Shown one piece after another: positions 16,976-25,882 of a DNA stretch of 64,000 nt; the first letter of the stretch is position 1; each line of letters starts with the position of its first letter. The notes under the pieces are model-generated. The model was not told the origin of the DNA. It saw only the letters and a program-made list of their open reading frames with translations, and did not search any database. The DNA comes from Fen-1258 sp027348115 (GTDB lineage: Bacteria; Bacteroidota; Ignavibacteria; Ignavibacteriales; Melioribacteraceae): NCBI GenBank assembly GCA_027348115.1, contig DAIEQA010000097.1:13712-77711 (forward strand). Reading direction: 5' to 3'. A program made the position numbers and the translations under genes.

Positions 16976-17668
16976 TTGAGGAATTTATTGGACCTTCAGG
17001 AACAGTATCTACGAGAATTAAAGATGCTCTTCTGGGAAAACAGCCTAAACCCGGATGAATATCAACTTGAAAAACTGGCAAATTTTGCATCACTGGTTGC
17101 TCAAAAAAATTCGAAAATCAATTTAATTTCGAGAAGAGATATCGCGAAAATAATTGAGAACCACATATTTATCTCATCATACATTTCCGAATACATTCCC
17201 CCAAAAGTTACTCGCTTTTTAGATGTAGGAACAGGAGGCGGCTTTCCTGGAATTCCATTATCGATTACCAGACCAACTCTGCGAGGAGTGCTGGTTGATT
17301 CTACATCAAAGAAAATTGAAGCTGTAAAGGATTTCATAGATAAGCTTAAGCTTAATAATGTAGTGGCGGAGAATTCTAGAGTTGAAAGCGACGAATTCAT
17401 TCAAAAGTATTCGGGTAATTTTGATCTTGTTGTAAGCAGAGCTACGGTTCCGTTAATAATTCTTTTCCGATACTCTCTTCCCCTTGTAAAAGAGAAAGCT
17501 TTTATAGCCGCAGTAAAGGGAGGGGACTTAATGGATGAATTTAAAACTGCCGAACTGAAGTATAAAGCTTATATTAAAAAATCTACAATTTTTGAGTTAT
17601 CTTATAAACCGACTAATGTAAGAAACGAAAAGGGTAAGAAACTAATTCTTATCGAGTTAAACAAGTAA
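16976..17668 (+). CDS. rsmG: 16S rRNA 7-methylguanosine methyltransferase RsmG (GidB)
   Basis: SAM-dependent enzyme that methylates G527 of 16S rRNA. The SAM-binding motif FLDVGTGGGFPGIPLSI, the VDSTSKKIEAVKDF block and VVSRATVPL are typical. The start is uncertain. TTG 16976 has GAAGAG at a good distance and gives 230 aa. ATG 17024 gives 214 aa, closer to the usual family length, but with a poor ribosome site. Its position after mnmG is the classical origin-proximal order. parA and parB, which often come next, are absent. Confidence 0.96.
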   Translation: MRNLLDLQEQYLRELKMLFWENSLNPDEYQLEKLANFASLVAQKNSKINLISRRDIAKIIENHIFISSYISEYIPPKVTRFLDVGTGGGFPGIPLSITRPTLRGVLVDSTSKKIEAVKDFIDKLKLNNVVAENSRVESDEFIQKYSGNFDLVVSRATVPLIILFRYSLPLVKEKAFIAAVKGGDLMDEFKTAELKYKAYIKKSTIFELSYKPTNVRNEKGKKLILIELNK

Positions 17669-17734
17669 GTATGTTGTTGTTTTTATCTAAAAGAACAGGT
17701 CTGTAAAAGTCACTCTTTATTTTTGCAAATTTGG

Positions 17735-18868
17735 ATGTCGGTGAAAGTGGAAAAATTTCTTTATTACCCTCCTAAACGAGATTTGATTGTAGTTCTAGGA
17801 GCCGGCGCTTCGCGGCCGGATGGAGTACCGCTGCAAAGGGATATTCTACCCCAAATTATATCCGGTAATATTAGTGAAATACAAAATTCCTCCATCGGCA
17901 ATCTGGTGGTGGAGTTTATTAGGGATAATTTTGAATTTGATGAGAAGAACGGAATTTATCCAGAACTCGAAGCTGTCTTTGGATTTATAGATTATTTTTT
18001 GCAGCACAACGAAAGTCTTAGTACAAAATATCCCACCGAAAAAATTTCTTATATCAAAGAATACCTTATAAAATTGATTCACTACTTAGTGAATCTTGAG
18101 ACGGATAAGAGCAGCAAATACTATAACCAGTTCTGGACAACGCTGGTAAAAGATGTTCCTAATTCTTCCATTATTACCTTGAACTATGATACGTTGCTGG
18201 AACAATCGTTTGATTTTTTATTTAAGAACCATGGTTATATCGATTACTGCATTCCGTTAATGAATTATGAAAAATTACCCGAGCTGGAGAAATTTAATTT
18301 TTGGATAAATCCCCGCGAGCCGATTGAAATCGACAGTAACGAAAACCCAGCACCGTTTAAAATTATTAAGCTGCACGGCAGTCTAAATTGGAAATATTGT
18401 AATTGCTGCAATCAAATTTTATTAACTCCTTGGGATAGAAAAATTGATTTGACAAGAGGAAAATTTTTAGGTTATACTTATCCCGACAAGCAAGAGTATG
18501 AATTTGTGTGCCCGCTCGATGGAACTGACTTTCAGACGCTGATTATGCCGCCCTCATTTCTGAAGACGCTTCATCATCCTACCATAACTCAGCTTCTCAA
18601 CGAAGCGGCAAGAGAAATCCGGATAACGAAAAAGATTGTCTTTATTGGTTACTCACTTTCCAATTCAGATATTCATATTAAAGCGCTGTTCAAAAAACAG
18701 ATGAAGTCTGATATGGAGGTTATAGTCGTTAATCCTAAAAAGAAAGAAAGTATGGAGTTAAATTATCGCTCGTTATCTAAAAATGTAAAATTTGTTTATG
18801 AATCTTTTGAAGGAATGCTTCAGGACGCCTCGCTCGTAGAATCGATCTTCACAGCGAAAAATAATTGA
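17735..18868 (+). CDS. Stand-alone SIR2-like domain protein
   Basis: A 377-residue protein of the SIR2_2 type. Visible SIR2 features are the NAD-binding VVLGAGASRPDG (GAGAS 22-26), TLNYDTLLEQ (Asn150), the catalytic-type His214 in KLHGSLNW, and the late GYSLSNSD motif. An inserted metal-binding-like part has Cys222, Cys224, Cys225 and a later Cys in VCPLDGTD. Bacterial proteins of this kind are NAD+-consuming enzymes in several anti-phage systems, but others are uncharacterised. No second defence gene is adjacent. ATG 17735 was chosen over TTG 17723; neither has a strong ribosome site. Confidence 0.82.
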   Translation: MSVKVEKFLYYPPKRDLIVVLGAGASRPDGVPLQRDILPQIISGNISEIQNSSIGNLVVEFIRDNFEFDEKNGIYPELEAVFGFIDYFLQHNESLSTKYPTEKISYIKEYLIKLIHYLVNLETDKSSKYYNQFWTTLVKDVPNSSIITLNYDTLLEQSFDFLFKNHGYIDYCIPLMNYEKLPELEKFNFWINPREPIEIDSNENPAPFKIIKLHGSLNWKYCNCCNQILLTPWDRKIDLTRGKFLGYTYPDKQEYEFVCPLDGTDFQTLIMPPSFLKTLHHPTITQLLNEAAREIRITKKIVFIGYSLSNSDIHIKALFKKQMKSDMEVIVVNPKKKESMELNYRSLSKNVKFVYESFEGMLQDASLVESIFTAKNN

Positions 18869-18893
18869 CAATCGCACAACCATCCTCTATATT
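18865..18893 (+). promoter_or_regulatory. Sigma-70-type promoter of the PadR gene
   Basis: TTGACA (18865-18870), a 17-base spacer and TATATT (18888-18893). The -35 element overlaps the SIR2 stop codon. The predicted transcript would start near 18900, about 28 bases before the PadR ATG. The same TTGACA-N17-TATATT pattern is found upstream of nirK, which supports its being the housekeeping promoter form of this genome. Confidence 0.65.
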
Positions 18894-18927
18894 TATACTA
18901 CTTTAATCACATAGCGGGAAAACAATT

Positions 18928-19533
18928 ATGCTTTCAAGGTTAGCAACTCTTATACTTGGTATCCTTTCAGAAAGAGAACGAAATCCATACGATATCACCA
19001 AAATGTTGAGCGAGCTTAATACCAAAAAATGGCTTCCTCTGGCGGATTCGACGGTATATGCAACTATAAATAATCTCAAGAAGAAAGAGTTGATAATAGG
19101 CAGAACAGAAAAGTCCGGCAACTTACCGGAAAAAACCATTTACTCGATAACATCTGCGGGAGAATACGAATTGCATTCTTCCATTACTGGCTTTCTTGAG
19201 GAAGATTCGGCAGCAACCAGCAGTTTTGATATCGGTATTTTACTGATGCATAATTTAAGCAAGCAAGAGATACTTATTAAGCTAAAGAAAAAAATGGAAC
19301 GCCTTGAAAACAATGCTTACAATATTCGTAAACAAATTTTAAATATTGAGATGGATAATTCTAAAGTGGCGTTTACAAGTCTTGCAATGCTTAAGCATAG
19401 AAATCATTTGATTGAGGCGGAAATTAAAACGCTTCGAGAGTTGATCAAAGAACTGAATATTAGAAATACAATCTCGGACTTATCGCCGTTTGATATGAGG
19501 ATGATCTATAAAGATGATTTGGTAAGCAGCTAA
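18928..19533 (+). CDS. PadR-family transcriptional regulator
   Basis: A 201-residue regulator. The N-terminal winged helix-turn-helix (about 5-80) shows the family pattern ILGILSERERNPYDITKML, ADSTVYATINNLKKKELI and the IYSITSAGEYEL wing. The C-terminal half (95-185) is helical and probably forms the dimer arms, as in PadR/AphA-type proteins. The gene has its own good promoter, so it is not simply read from the SIR2 gene. Target genes are not evident; autoregulation is usual for the family. Confidence 0.88.
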   Translation: MLSRLATLILGILSERERNPYDITKMLSELNTKKWLPLADSTVYATINNLKKKELIIGRTEKSGNLPEKTIYSITSAGEYELHSSITGFLEEDSAATSSFDIGILLMHNLSKQEILIKLKKKMERLENNAYNIRKQILNIEMDNSKVAFTSLAMLKHRNHLIEAEIKTLRELIKELNIRNTISDLSPFDMRMIYKDDLVSS

Positions 19534-19554
19534 TAATCAAAACCAAAATTCAGA

Positions 19555-20391
19555 TCACAAAGATTGCAGATCAAAATCAATCGGCTGACCGTTAATAGTT
19601 TTTCCATCCGGGCCCACGATCACAATTTTAATCTTTCCGCCGTAGTTACACGTTATCGCAAAATATTTTTGAAGAGGCATTAAATCGAATACCACCTTGC
19701 GCGAAATAATTGCTTTACAATTATCGCCCCTGGCATCATGTGAAAGTGTTAACACGATTTGAGGCGGCGAAGATTGGGTGTTTTCTTTCCTGGCGAATAG
19801 TTCTATAGTGTGTTCGTTGCAGCCGCCGCTGTATTTTGTTTCAAAGTAAAGAAGGTTGTTGGTAAAAGATATATTGTTAACCTCGAGAGCATCTTTCTTT
19901 AATAGCCAGGAATCGCTTGGCTCCATTATAATAACCGGGCGAATGTTCCGGCCGAGAGTATTTCTAATCATCAATTTAATTTGATATTGATACTTCTTGA
20001 TTTCAACGCCGGACTTTGGCAGCGGGTTGACCGAGAGTAAACGGATGGAATAATTTTCGAATACAACTTCCTGCGGGAATAAATATGAATGAAGGGAAAT
20101 GAATTTTTCATTAAATCCATTTTGAAGCTTTAAAACTATTTCTGCATCGCCAGCCCAAAAGCACATGACATCGATAGGGCAGCGGGAGTCGGAAGCAACG
20201 TTTTTAAAGCTGATAAAAAAATTATTGTTCAGGCAAATTGTTGAGTTATAATTAAGAGTAACAACCGACGAATCTGCCGGGTCGAGTCTAATTGATCGCG
20301 CAGTTGGAAAGGTTATTTCGGAGTTTATAGTGCAACTTAATACAACTGCGCCAAGCAGAGTTATAATTAAAACTGTTGGGAGCTTTTTCAT
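19555..20391 (-). CDS. Predicted lipoprotein, unknown function
   Basis: Start placed at ATG 20391, giving MKKLPTVLIITLLGAVVLSC, a lipoprotein signal with lipid-attachment Cys20; four residues upstream also fit. The mature part (about 258 aa) is rich in beta-strand and has the segment SDSRCPIDVMCFWAGDAEIVLKL-like around residue 75, a two-Cys pattern seen in many Bacteroidetes/Ignavibacteria lipoproteins near the N-terminus. No enzyme motif is seen. It is convergent with the PadR gene, 21 bases apart. Confidence 0.75.
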   Translation of the reverse strand: MKKLPTVLIITLLGAVVLSCTINSEITFPTARSIRLDPADSSVVTLNYNSTICLNNNFFISFKNVASDSRCPIDVMCFWAGDAEIVLKLQNGFNEKFISLHSYLFPQEVVFENYSIRLLSVNPLPKSGVEIKKYQYQIKLMIRNTLGRNIRPVIIMEPSDSWLLKKDALEVNNISFTNNLLYFETKYSGGCNEHTIELFARKENTQSSPPQIVLTLSHDARGDNCKAIISRKVVFDLMPLQKYFAITCNYGGKIKIVIVGPDGKTINGQPIDFDLQSL

Positions 20392-20524
20392 AATGACCGC
20401 CAATCAATTCAACCAAAATCTCATATTTAAATTGTAATAGTAAAGGTAAAAATTGTTGGACGACTTAAACAAATTTTTTAAACGCTGAAATAAGGAGGCA
20501 GTTATATAAAGAAGAAAACCTTCT

Positions 20525-21088
20525 TCATTTGATCTCTTTCAATCTAAGTGTCCACTCGTACAAAGCATCCAATAGATTTTTAATCCTTTCTTCGTTCTTG
20601 GGATCGATCAAATTTCCGGCTGAGTCAAAGTTTTCATTTGCGCGGGGAATAATCAGTTCCGGTTTATTAAGAGGATTCATATTTACGAATACCGCAATTT
20701 GGCGCAGATGATATTGTGCGCGTGCACCGCCTAATCCGCCGCCGGTACTCATCATTGCAAAAGGTTTTTGGTTAAGCGGAGAAGTATCATTCGGGCGGGA
20801 AGCCCAATCAATAGCATTTTTCAAAACCCCAGACAATGAGTAATTGTATTCGGTCACTGCAATCAGTAGAGCATCGGCCTCTCTAATTTTATCTTTGAAT
20901 ATTTTTACCGGACCCGGTTCGCCTTGTTCAACTCTTACATCTTCATTAAAAAAGGGAATAGGTGCCAAATCAAAAAATTCTATTTTAATATGCGGCGGCG
21001 CAAGATGGACAGCATGATGAATCAAAGCTTTGTTAAAAGAATTTTTTCTTAGACTGCCGGCGAAGCCGAGAACTTTAATTTCTTTCAT
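20525..21088 (-). CDS. NADPH-dependent FMN reductase (flavodoxin-like)
   Basis: A 187-residue flavodoxin-fold protein. The FMN phosphate loop GSLRKNSFNKALI sits near residue 10, and TEYNYSLSGVLKNAIDWASRP contributes to flavin binding. The family reduces FMN, quinones or azo dyes with NADPH. ATG 21088 is preferred over 21094 because GAGG is 8-9 bases upstream of it and only 3 bases from the other. It is downstream of an exported metallo-beta-lactamase-fold protein on the same strand, 74 bases away. Confidence 0.92.
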   Translation of the reverse strand: MKEIKVLGFAGSLRKNSFNKALIHHAVHLAPPHIKIEFFDLAPIPFFNEDVRVEQGEPGPVKIFKDKIREADALLIAVTEYNYSLSGVLKNAIDWASRPNDTSPLNQKPFAMMSTGGGLGGARAQYHLRQIAVFVNMNPLNKPELIIPRANENFDSAGNLIDPKNEERIKNLLDALYEWTLRLKEIK

Positions 21089-21162
21089 ATTCATTTACCT
21101 CATTACTTTTCTCCCGAAACACTTAATCGCCTTATTCGGTTTCAAAAACTAACAGGGAACAA

Positions 21163-22071
21163 TTACTTACCGGTTAGATATTTATAAGCTTTTTCAAGAT
21201 TCATTTTTCTCATACCCTCCCGCGATTCTTTTACATCTGTAACGTCGGGAATTTCATTTGCAACCGCAATTTGTTCCCTCGTCTTACCAGCTTTAATTTC
21301 CTTAGAAACAAAATCGATCAATGCGAGAAGATAATTTTTCATTGCCAGAAGGTCATTCGCTGATCCATAACACATATCTTGAGTTTGTGAATGACCGAAA
21401 ATGTAAAGCGTGTCTTTATCAAAGAGCGCCAGCGTCTTTTCCAGGTATTCAATCCAGCCGTTCAAGGAACAGCCGCCCGGCAAATCGATGTACGGGTAGA
21501 TTTTATTAAAAACCAGATCGCCCATGTGAACAACATTTGCTTTTTGAAAATGTATGATGGAATCTCCGCCCGTATGGGCCGGGCAAATATGTCTTGATAA
21601 AATTTTCTCGGCGCCAAGATCGAGAGTCCATTCATCGGAGAAAGTTAAATTGGGATATACCTGCGGTTTGGAGGGATCGTTGCCGTAAAATTTTTGCTGC
21701 AGCTCTTTGCATTTTTCGTTAGCTACAATCATCGAGGTATAATCTTTGAAAAAAATATTTCCGGATGTATGATCGCCGTGGTGATGCGTATTGAGAACAA
21801 CATCAATTTTTCTATCTGTTATTGTCCGAATGCCCTGGAGAAAATTCTTTGCGGTATCCGGAAATTGTGTGTCAACTACAATGAGCGCATCTTTGCCTGC
21901 AAAGTAGCCGATGGTTCCGCCGCGCTCCGTATAAATTCCTATTTTACCCCGTACCATTTTAAAATTACCCGATAACGACTGCATTGCTTCAATCATTCTG
22001 CTTCCGCTAAATAACATTCCTCCCGCCATTAACGCCCCTGCTTTCAAAAAGCTTTTGCGCGTCATTTTCAT
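21163..22071 (-). CDS. Exported metallo-beta-lactamase-fold hydrolase
   Basis: A 302-residue protein. The N-terminus TRKSFLKAGALMAGGMLFSG looks like a twin-arginine export signal, with Arg-Lys in place of Arg-Arg. The zinc motif HxHxDH is at 96-101 (THHHGDHTSGN). Further ligands are likely the His in CPAHTGGDS, the Asp in VHMGDLVFN and the His in FGHSQ. Members include lactonases, alkyl-sulfatase-like and other hydrolases; substrate unknown. It is divergent from the GNAT operon across 90 bases. Confidence 0.85.
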   Translation of the reverse strand: MKMTRKSFLKAGALMAGGMLFSGSRMIEAMQSLSGNFKMVRGKIGIYTERGGTIGYFAGKDALIVVDTQFPDTAKNFLQGIRTITDRKIDVVLNTHHHGDHTSGNIFFKDYTSMIVANEKCKELQQKFYGNDPSKPQVYPNLTFSDEWTLDLGAEKILSRHICPAHTGGDSIIHFQKANVVHMGDLVFNKIYPYIDLPGGCSLNGWIEYLEKTLALFDKDTLYIFGHSQTQDMCYGSANDLLAMKNYLLALIDFVSKEIKAGKTREQIAVANEIPDVTDVKESREGMRKMNLEKAYKYLTGK

Positions 22072-22161
22072 GCCCGTTCTCTTTTGTTATGGTAAGAATC
22101 TTTTTTAATTTACTAAGTAGAGGAATAAGAAATCAAGAACGAATTATTCATCGAACGTATA

Positions 22162-22638
22162 ATGGAATATAATATGTTAAGGCGCGCCACGAACAAAGAT
22201 ATACCCGTAATAACCGGTTTGATATTTGAAATACTTAATGAGTACGGACTTAAACCGGATTCTGCAACAACGGATTCCGATCTCCTTGAAATCGAAAAGA
22301 GTTATTTCATAAACGGCGGAACCTTCGATGTTCTTGAAGATGGACAAGGAAAAATAATCGCAACGGTAGGATTGTTCAACATGGGCAACAATACCTGCGA
22401 GTTGAGAAAAATGTATCTGCTTAAATCCGAAAGAGGTAAGGGCCGCGGAAAACTGCTTCTCGATCATGCGATTTCAACCGCAAAGGGTCTTGGCTATAAG
22501 AAGATGATTCTTGAAACGGCTTCAGTTCTTAAAGAAGCAATTAGTCTTTATGAACGATACGGATTTAAAAAATATTCTCCCGAACATTTATCCGGAAGAT
22601 GCGACCAGGCTTATTTTCTTGATTTAAATAACAACTAA
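22162..22638 (+). CDS. GNAT-family N-acetyltransferase
   Basis: A 158-residue single-domain acetyltransferase. The acetyl-CoA pyrophosphate loop appears as SERGKGRGKLLLDHAI (about 92-107), followed by the ILETASVLKEAISLYERYGFKKY helix-strand typical of the fold. ATG 22174 (MLRRATNKD) is an equally possible start. The gene opens a seven-gene plus-strand run ending at 26425, with gaps of 11 bases or less, so one transcript is likely. Substrate unknown. Confidence 0.88.
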   Translation: MEYNMLRRATNKDIPVITGLIFEILNEYGLKPDSATTDSDLLEIEKSYFINGGTFDVLEDGQGKIIATVGLFNMGNNTCELRKMYLLKSERGKGRGKLLLDHAISTAKGLGYKKMILETASVLKEAISLYERYGFKKYSPEHLSGRCDQAYFLDLNNN

Positions 22639-22648
22639 GGAAGGAGAT

Positions 22649-23044
22649 ATGAAAAAATTATTTCTCATAATTGTTTGCATGGTTATTTCATTCGGCGGCT
22701 TAAGCGCGCAGCAGGAAAACAAACCAGCAAAGAAACAATTCTTGTATTTACTTCGGCTGGAAAAAACCATGCTCGATTCCAGCGCATGGACGCCTGAAAA
22801 AAGTGAAATAGTCAGCCAACACTTTGCCCGTCTGAAAAAAATGCTGGCGGATGGGAATCTTATTCTCGCCGGAAGAACACAGGTTGAAAACGACAAAACT
22901 TTCGGTATTGTTATTTACGAGGCAAATTCGTTTGATGAGGCAAAGCAAATAGCGGAAAGCGACCCGGCGGTTAAAGCAAAAATTATGAGCGTCGAGGTCT
23001 ATCCTTACGAGGTTGCCTTAATGCGCGGCGAGGAGAAAAAATGA
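22649..23044 (+). CDS. Secreted YCII-related protein
   Basis: A 131-residue protein with a cleavable signal peptide (MKKLFLIIVCMVISFGGLSAQ, cut after Ala20). It is followed by a YCII-like domain: the QFLYLLRL strand, HFARLKKMLADGNLILAG (compare GELILAG in the cytosolic YCII protein at 3476), FGIVIYEANSFDEAKQIAESDPAV. Export is unusual for this family. A strong AAGGAGAT ribosome site overlaps the previous stop region, and its own stop overlaps the DinB start (ATGA). Confidence 0.85.
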   Translation: MKKLFLIIVCMVISFGGLSAQQENKPAKKQFLYLLRLEKTMLDSSAWTPEKSEIVSQHFARLKKMLADGNLILAGRTQVENDKTFGIVIYEANSFDEAKQIAESDPAVKAKIMSVEVYPYEVALMRGEEKK

Positions 23045-23520
23045 ATGCTGTATTGGCACCGACGATTTTAACTTATAGTGTTAACTCTAAACTTTTAGTT
23101 AACAGCTTCAAAAATGTTACAAACAGCGACGCGCTTAAACGGCCCAACAGGAAAACAAATTCGATGATGTTTCTGCTGCTTCATATTATAGATGCAAGAT
23201 ATTTCATTTTAAAGCAGCTCGATAAGGAAATCAAAAATCCGTTCGGCAAATATGTAGATTGGGCTAACTCAATCGAGGATATTAAAATTTATCCAAAGCT
23301 GAATCGTGTTCTAACGGAATGGAAAGTGCTTAATAAAATATTCATGAAGAAGTTAGAAACTATTTCGTCTGACAAGCTAAAATCGAAAATAGAATTTCAA
23401 TTTCCCGGCGGGAATACCGCGCTTAACATGATTTCGTTCCTGAGCGAACATGAAGCTTATCACGTCGGTCAGCTCGGATTGATAAGAAAGTTTCTGGGAT
23501 TTCCGTCTGTAAAATTCTGA
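23041..23520 (+). CDS. DinB-family four-helix protein
   Basis: A 159-residue DinB/YfiT-type four-helix bundle. The probable metal ligands of the fold are the His in LLLHIIDARYF (about residue 43) and the pair in FLSEHEAYHVGQLG (His at about 140 and 144), giving the usual three-His site. Such proteins are putative metal-dependent enzymes, some using thiols such as bacillithiol. The start overlaps the upstream stop by four bases, so translation is probably coupled. Confidence 0.87.
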   Translation: MNAVLAPTILTYSVNSKLLVNSFKNVTNSDALKRPNRKTNSMMFLLLHIIDARYFILKQLDKEIKNPFGKYVDWANSIEDIKIYPKLNRVLTEWKVLNKIFMKKLETISSDKLKSKIEFQFPGGNTALNMISFLSEHEAYHVGQLGLIRKFLGFPSVKF

Positions 23521-23529
23521 AAGGTATTT

Positions 23530-24279
23530 ATGGAATTAAAATTTTACCTGCAGCGAATCGGGATCGATAGAATCAAAAAGCCGTCATTGGAGTTCTTAGC
23601 AGAACTTCAAATGAAACATCTTCTGGCTGTCCCGTTCGAAGATCTTGACATACCTGACCGGGCCAGAATAATTTTGGATTTGAATAGGATATACGACAAA
23701 ATCATTCCTACAAAGAGAGGAGGGTTTTGTTACGAGCTGAACGGCTTGTTTCATTGGCTGCTTACACAGCTCGGCTACAAGGTAGATATGCTTTCGGCAA
23801 GAGTTTATAACCATTCCAAAAAAGAATTGGGCCCGGAGTTCGACCACATGACGCTGCTTGTTCATCTTGACCAAGATTATCTTGTCGATGTCGGCTTCGG
23901 CGATTCGTTTCGATGTCCAATCCCCTTTCCGGATGGCCGGACAAAGGACGTTAGCGGTGAATACAAACTTTTTCATCGCAAGGATGAAAACTACGAGTTG
24001 AAGAAATTACATGATAACGATTGGCTGACCGAATACAAGTTTACTTCCGTGCCGAGAGATTTTTTAGATTATGCCGCGATGTGCAACTATCAACAAGACG
24101 CGTCGAGCTCTACTTTCCGAAATAGAAACGTGTGCACGTTGGCAACTATGAACGGAAGAATAACATTAAGCAATTCGTCGCTGACAATAACCGAAAACGG
24201 CGCCAAAACAAAATTTGATGTGAGCAGTGAAAAAGAATTTGCCGCAATGCTCAAAAAATATTTCAACATAATATTATAG
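23530..24279 (+). CDS. nat: Arylamine N-acetyltransferase
   Basis: Cytosolic enzyme that moves acetyl from acetyl-CoA to arylamines and hydrazines. At 249 residues it is slightly short for the family. The catalytic triad is complete: Cys67 in TKRGGFCYELN, His106 in FDHMTLLV and Asp120 in VDVGFGDS. The ordered N-terminal motif VPFEDLDI is also present. It lies in the middle of the 22162-26425 operon, next to two GNAT acetyltransferases. This makes the operon rich in acetyl-CoA-using enzymes. Confidence 0.95.
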   Translation: MELKFYLQRIGIDRIKKPSLEFLAELQMKHLLAVPFEDLDIPDRARIILDLNRIYDKIIPTKRGGFCYELNGLFHWLLTQLGYKVDMLSARVYNHSKKELGPEFDHMTLLVHLDQDYLVDVGFGDSFRCPIPFPDGRTKDVSGEYKLFHRKDENYELKKLHDNDWLTEYKFTSVPRDFLDYAAMCNYQQDASSSTFRNRNVCTLATMNGRITLSNSSLTITENGAKTKFDVSSEKEFAAMLKKYFNIIL

Positions 24280-24283
24280 AATT

Positions 24284-24736
24284 ATGATAAATGAATTCAA
24301 AAAAGGAAAATATTTTATAAGCACGGATAAGCGTAAACTTAATTTGAAAACAATCCACGGCTTCTTAAGCAACGCATATTGGTCGAAGGGAATCGAGATT
24401 GAAAGAGTGCAAAAAGCTATTCGCGGCTCAATCTGTTTCGGCGTCTATCATAAGAAAGAACAAATCGGTTTTGCGCGTGTAGTTACGGATTGCATCAACT
24501 TCGGCTATCTTGCCGATGTGTTCATTGTGGAATCCTATCGCGGGCAGGGCTTATCTAAATGGCTTATAAAATGTATTCTTGAACATCCAAAGTTAAGAGA
24601 CATGAAAGCATGGATGCTGGCAACTAGTGATGCCCACGGATTGTACTCGCAGTTCGGATTTAAACCGCTGGAGGAACCGCATAAATATATGCGACGTGTT
24701 AATCCAAAATATTCTCAACCGCAGAAAAACTCTTAG
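24284..24736 (+). CDS. GNAT-family N-acetyltransferase
   Basis: A 150-residue protein distinct from the GNAT at 22162. Motifs: RVVTDCINFGYLADVFIVESYRGQGLSKWLIKCIL, containing the acetyl-CoA loop RGQGLS near residue 88, and the conserved WMLATSDAHGLYSQFGFKPL strand. This subgroup is common in bacteria and lacks a known substrate. It starts 4 bases after the arylamine N-acetyltransferase stop, implying coupled translation. Confidence 0.9.
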   Translation: MINEFKKGKYFISTDKRKLNLKTIHGFLSNAYWSKGIEIERVQKAIRGSICFGVYHKKEQIGFARVVTDCINFGYLADVFIVESYRGQGLSKWLIKCILEHPKLRDMKAWMLATSDAHGLYSQFGFKPLEEPHKYMRRVNPKYSQPQKNS

Positions 24737-24747
24737 GAAATTTTGAA

Positions 24748-25881
24748 ATGAAAAAGCTCGCGTTGATTTTTTTTCTTCTTACAATATTAATTTCGGCTCA
24801 ATCCAAGGTAAGCGTTACTTTCCGCGTAACCGCATCCTCCGTTGCGGATAGTGAAGGCGTTTTCATAGTAGGCAGCATACCGGAATTTGGAAATTGGAAT
24901 GCCTCGAAGGCCCCGCTGGATAAAGTTTCAAAAAATATTTGGCAGAAAACATTTCAGCTCGATAAAAATACTTTGGCGCTGTACAAATTCACAAAAGGAA
25001 ACTGGCTTTTCGAAGCGTTGACGGATAGTTCTACAATTCCGTCGAACTCAATTTTAAAAGTTAATGCGGATACAACAATAAATGTTGTAATTAATAAATG
25101 GCGCGACGGATCCAATTTCAAAATCATCGGGCAGATTACCGGCAAGGTTGAATACGTGAAAAATTTTGAGATCGAAGGACTAAAACCCCGCAACTTAATT
25201 ATCTGGTTTCCGCCCGGTTACAAAAAAAATGCCGATAAACGTTACCCGGTTATTTACATGCAAGACGGGCAAAATCTTTTTGATCCCAAAACGTCAACCG
25301 GATTTGTAGATTGGCGTGCCGACGAAACCGCGGATAGTCTTATACGTCGCGGCAAAATTAAGCCAGTAATAATAGTTGGAATATATAATACAGAAGATCG
25401 CAGCGCAGAATACACCGATACGCCTAAGGGACATCTTTATATGAAAGGAATTGTGGAGAAGATTAAACCCTTCATAGATTCAAAATACCGAACATTGACC
25501 GGCAGAAATAATACTGCTGTTGCAGGATCGTCGCTTGGAGGATTAATTTCTATGATGTGCGCGTGGGAATACCCGGAAGTATTTTCAAAAGCCGCGTGCT
25601 TTTCGCCGGCATTTAAAATAGACACCATCGATTATGTAAAAAATGTTTTGAATTATACCTGGCCAAAGAAAAATTTGATGTTCTATATTGATAACGGCGG
25701 AATTGATTTGGATGCGCGCCTTCTGCCAGGAGTTGATGCAATGGTCACCGCTCTTAAACAAAAGGGCTATAAAGAGAATAAAGATTTTTATGTCTATATA
25801 GATAAAGCCGCGACCCATAACGAAGCCGCATGGGCAAAAAGATTTTGGCGGCCTCTTAAATTATTTTTCGGTGCAAAGTAA
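24748..25881 (+). CDS. Exported esterase with N-terminal starch-binding-like (CBM20) module
   Basis: A 377-residue secreted protein. Signal peptide to about residue 17 (LTILISAQ), then a CBM20-like beta-sandwich (20-115; FIVGSIPEFGNWNASKAPL, FQLDKNTLALYKFTKGNW). An alpha/beta-hydrolase of the enterochelin-esterase/esterase-D type follows (145-377), with the nucleophile elbow GSSLGG (Ser262) and a late His in AATHNEAAW. Families with this order act on carbohydrate-linked esters, so an ester on a polysaccharide is a reasonable guess. It sits in the small-enzyme operon. Confidence 0.85.
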   Translation: MKKLALIFFLLTILISAQSKVSVTFRVTASSVADSEGVFIVGSIPEFGNWNASKAPLDKVSKNIWQKTFQLDKNTLALYKFTKGNWLFEALTDSSTIPSNSILKVNADTTINVVINKWRDGSNFKIIGQITGKVEYVKNFEIEGLKPRNLIIWFPPGYKKNADKRYPVIYMQDGQNLFDPKTSTGFVDWRADETADSLIRRGKIKPVIIVGIYNTEDRSAEYTDTPKGHLYMKGIVEKIKPFIDSKYRTLTGRNNTAVAGSSLGGLISMMCAWEYPEVFSKAACFSPAFKIDTIDYVKNVLNYTWPKKNLMFYIDNGGIDLDARLLPGVDAMVTALKQKGYKENKDFYVYIDKAATHNEAAWAKRFWRPLKLFFGAK

Positions 25882-25882
25882 A

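Noticed and set aside
20509..20525. AAGAAG/CTTCTT hairpin after the FMN reductase
   Set aside because: Short AT-weak stem and no T-run on the minus strand; not enough for a terminator.
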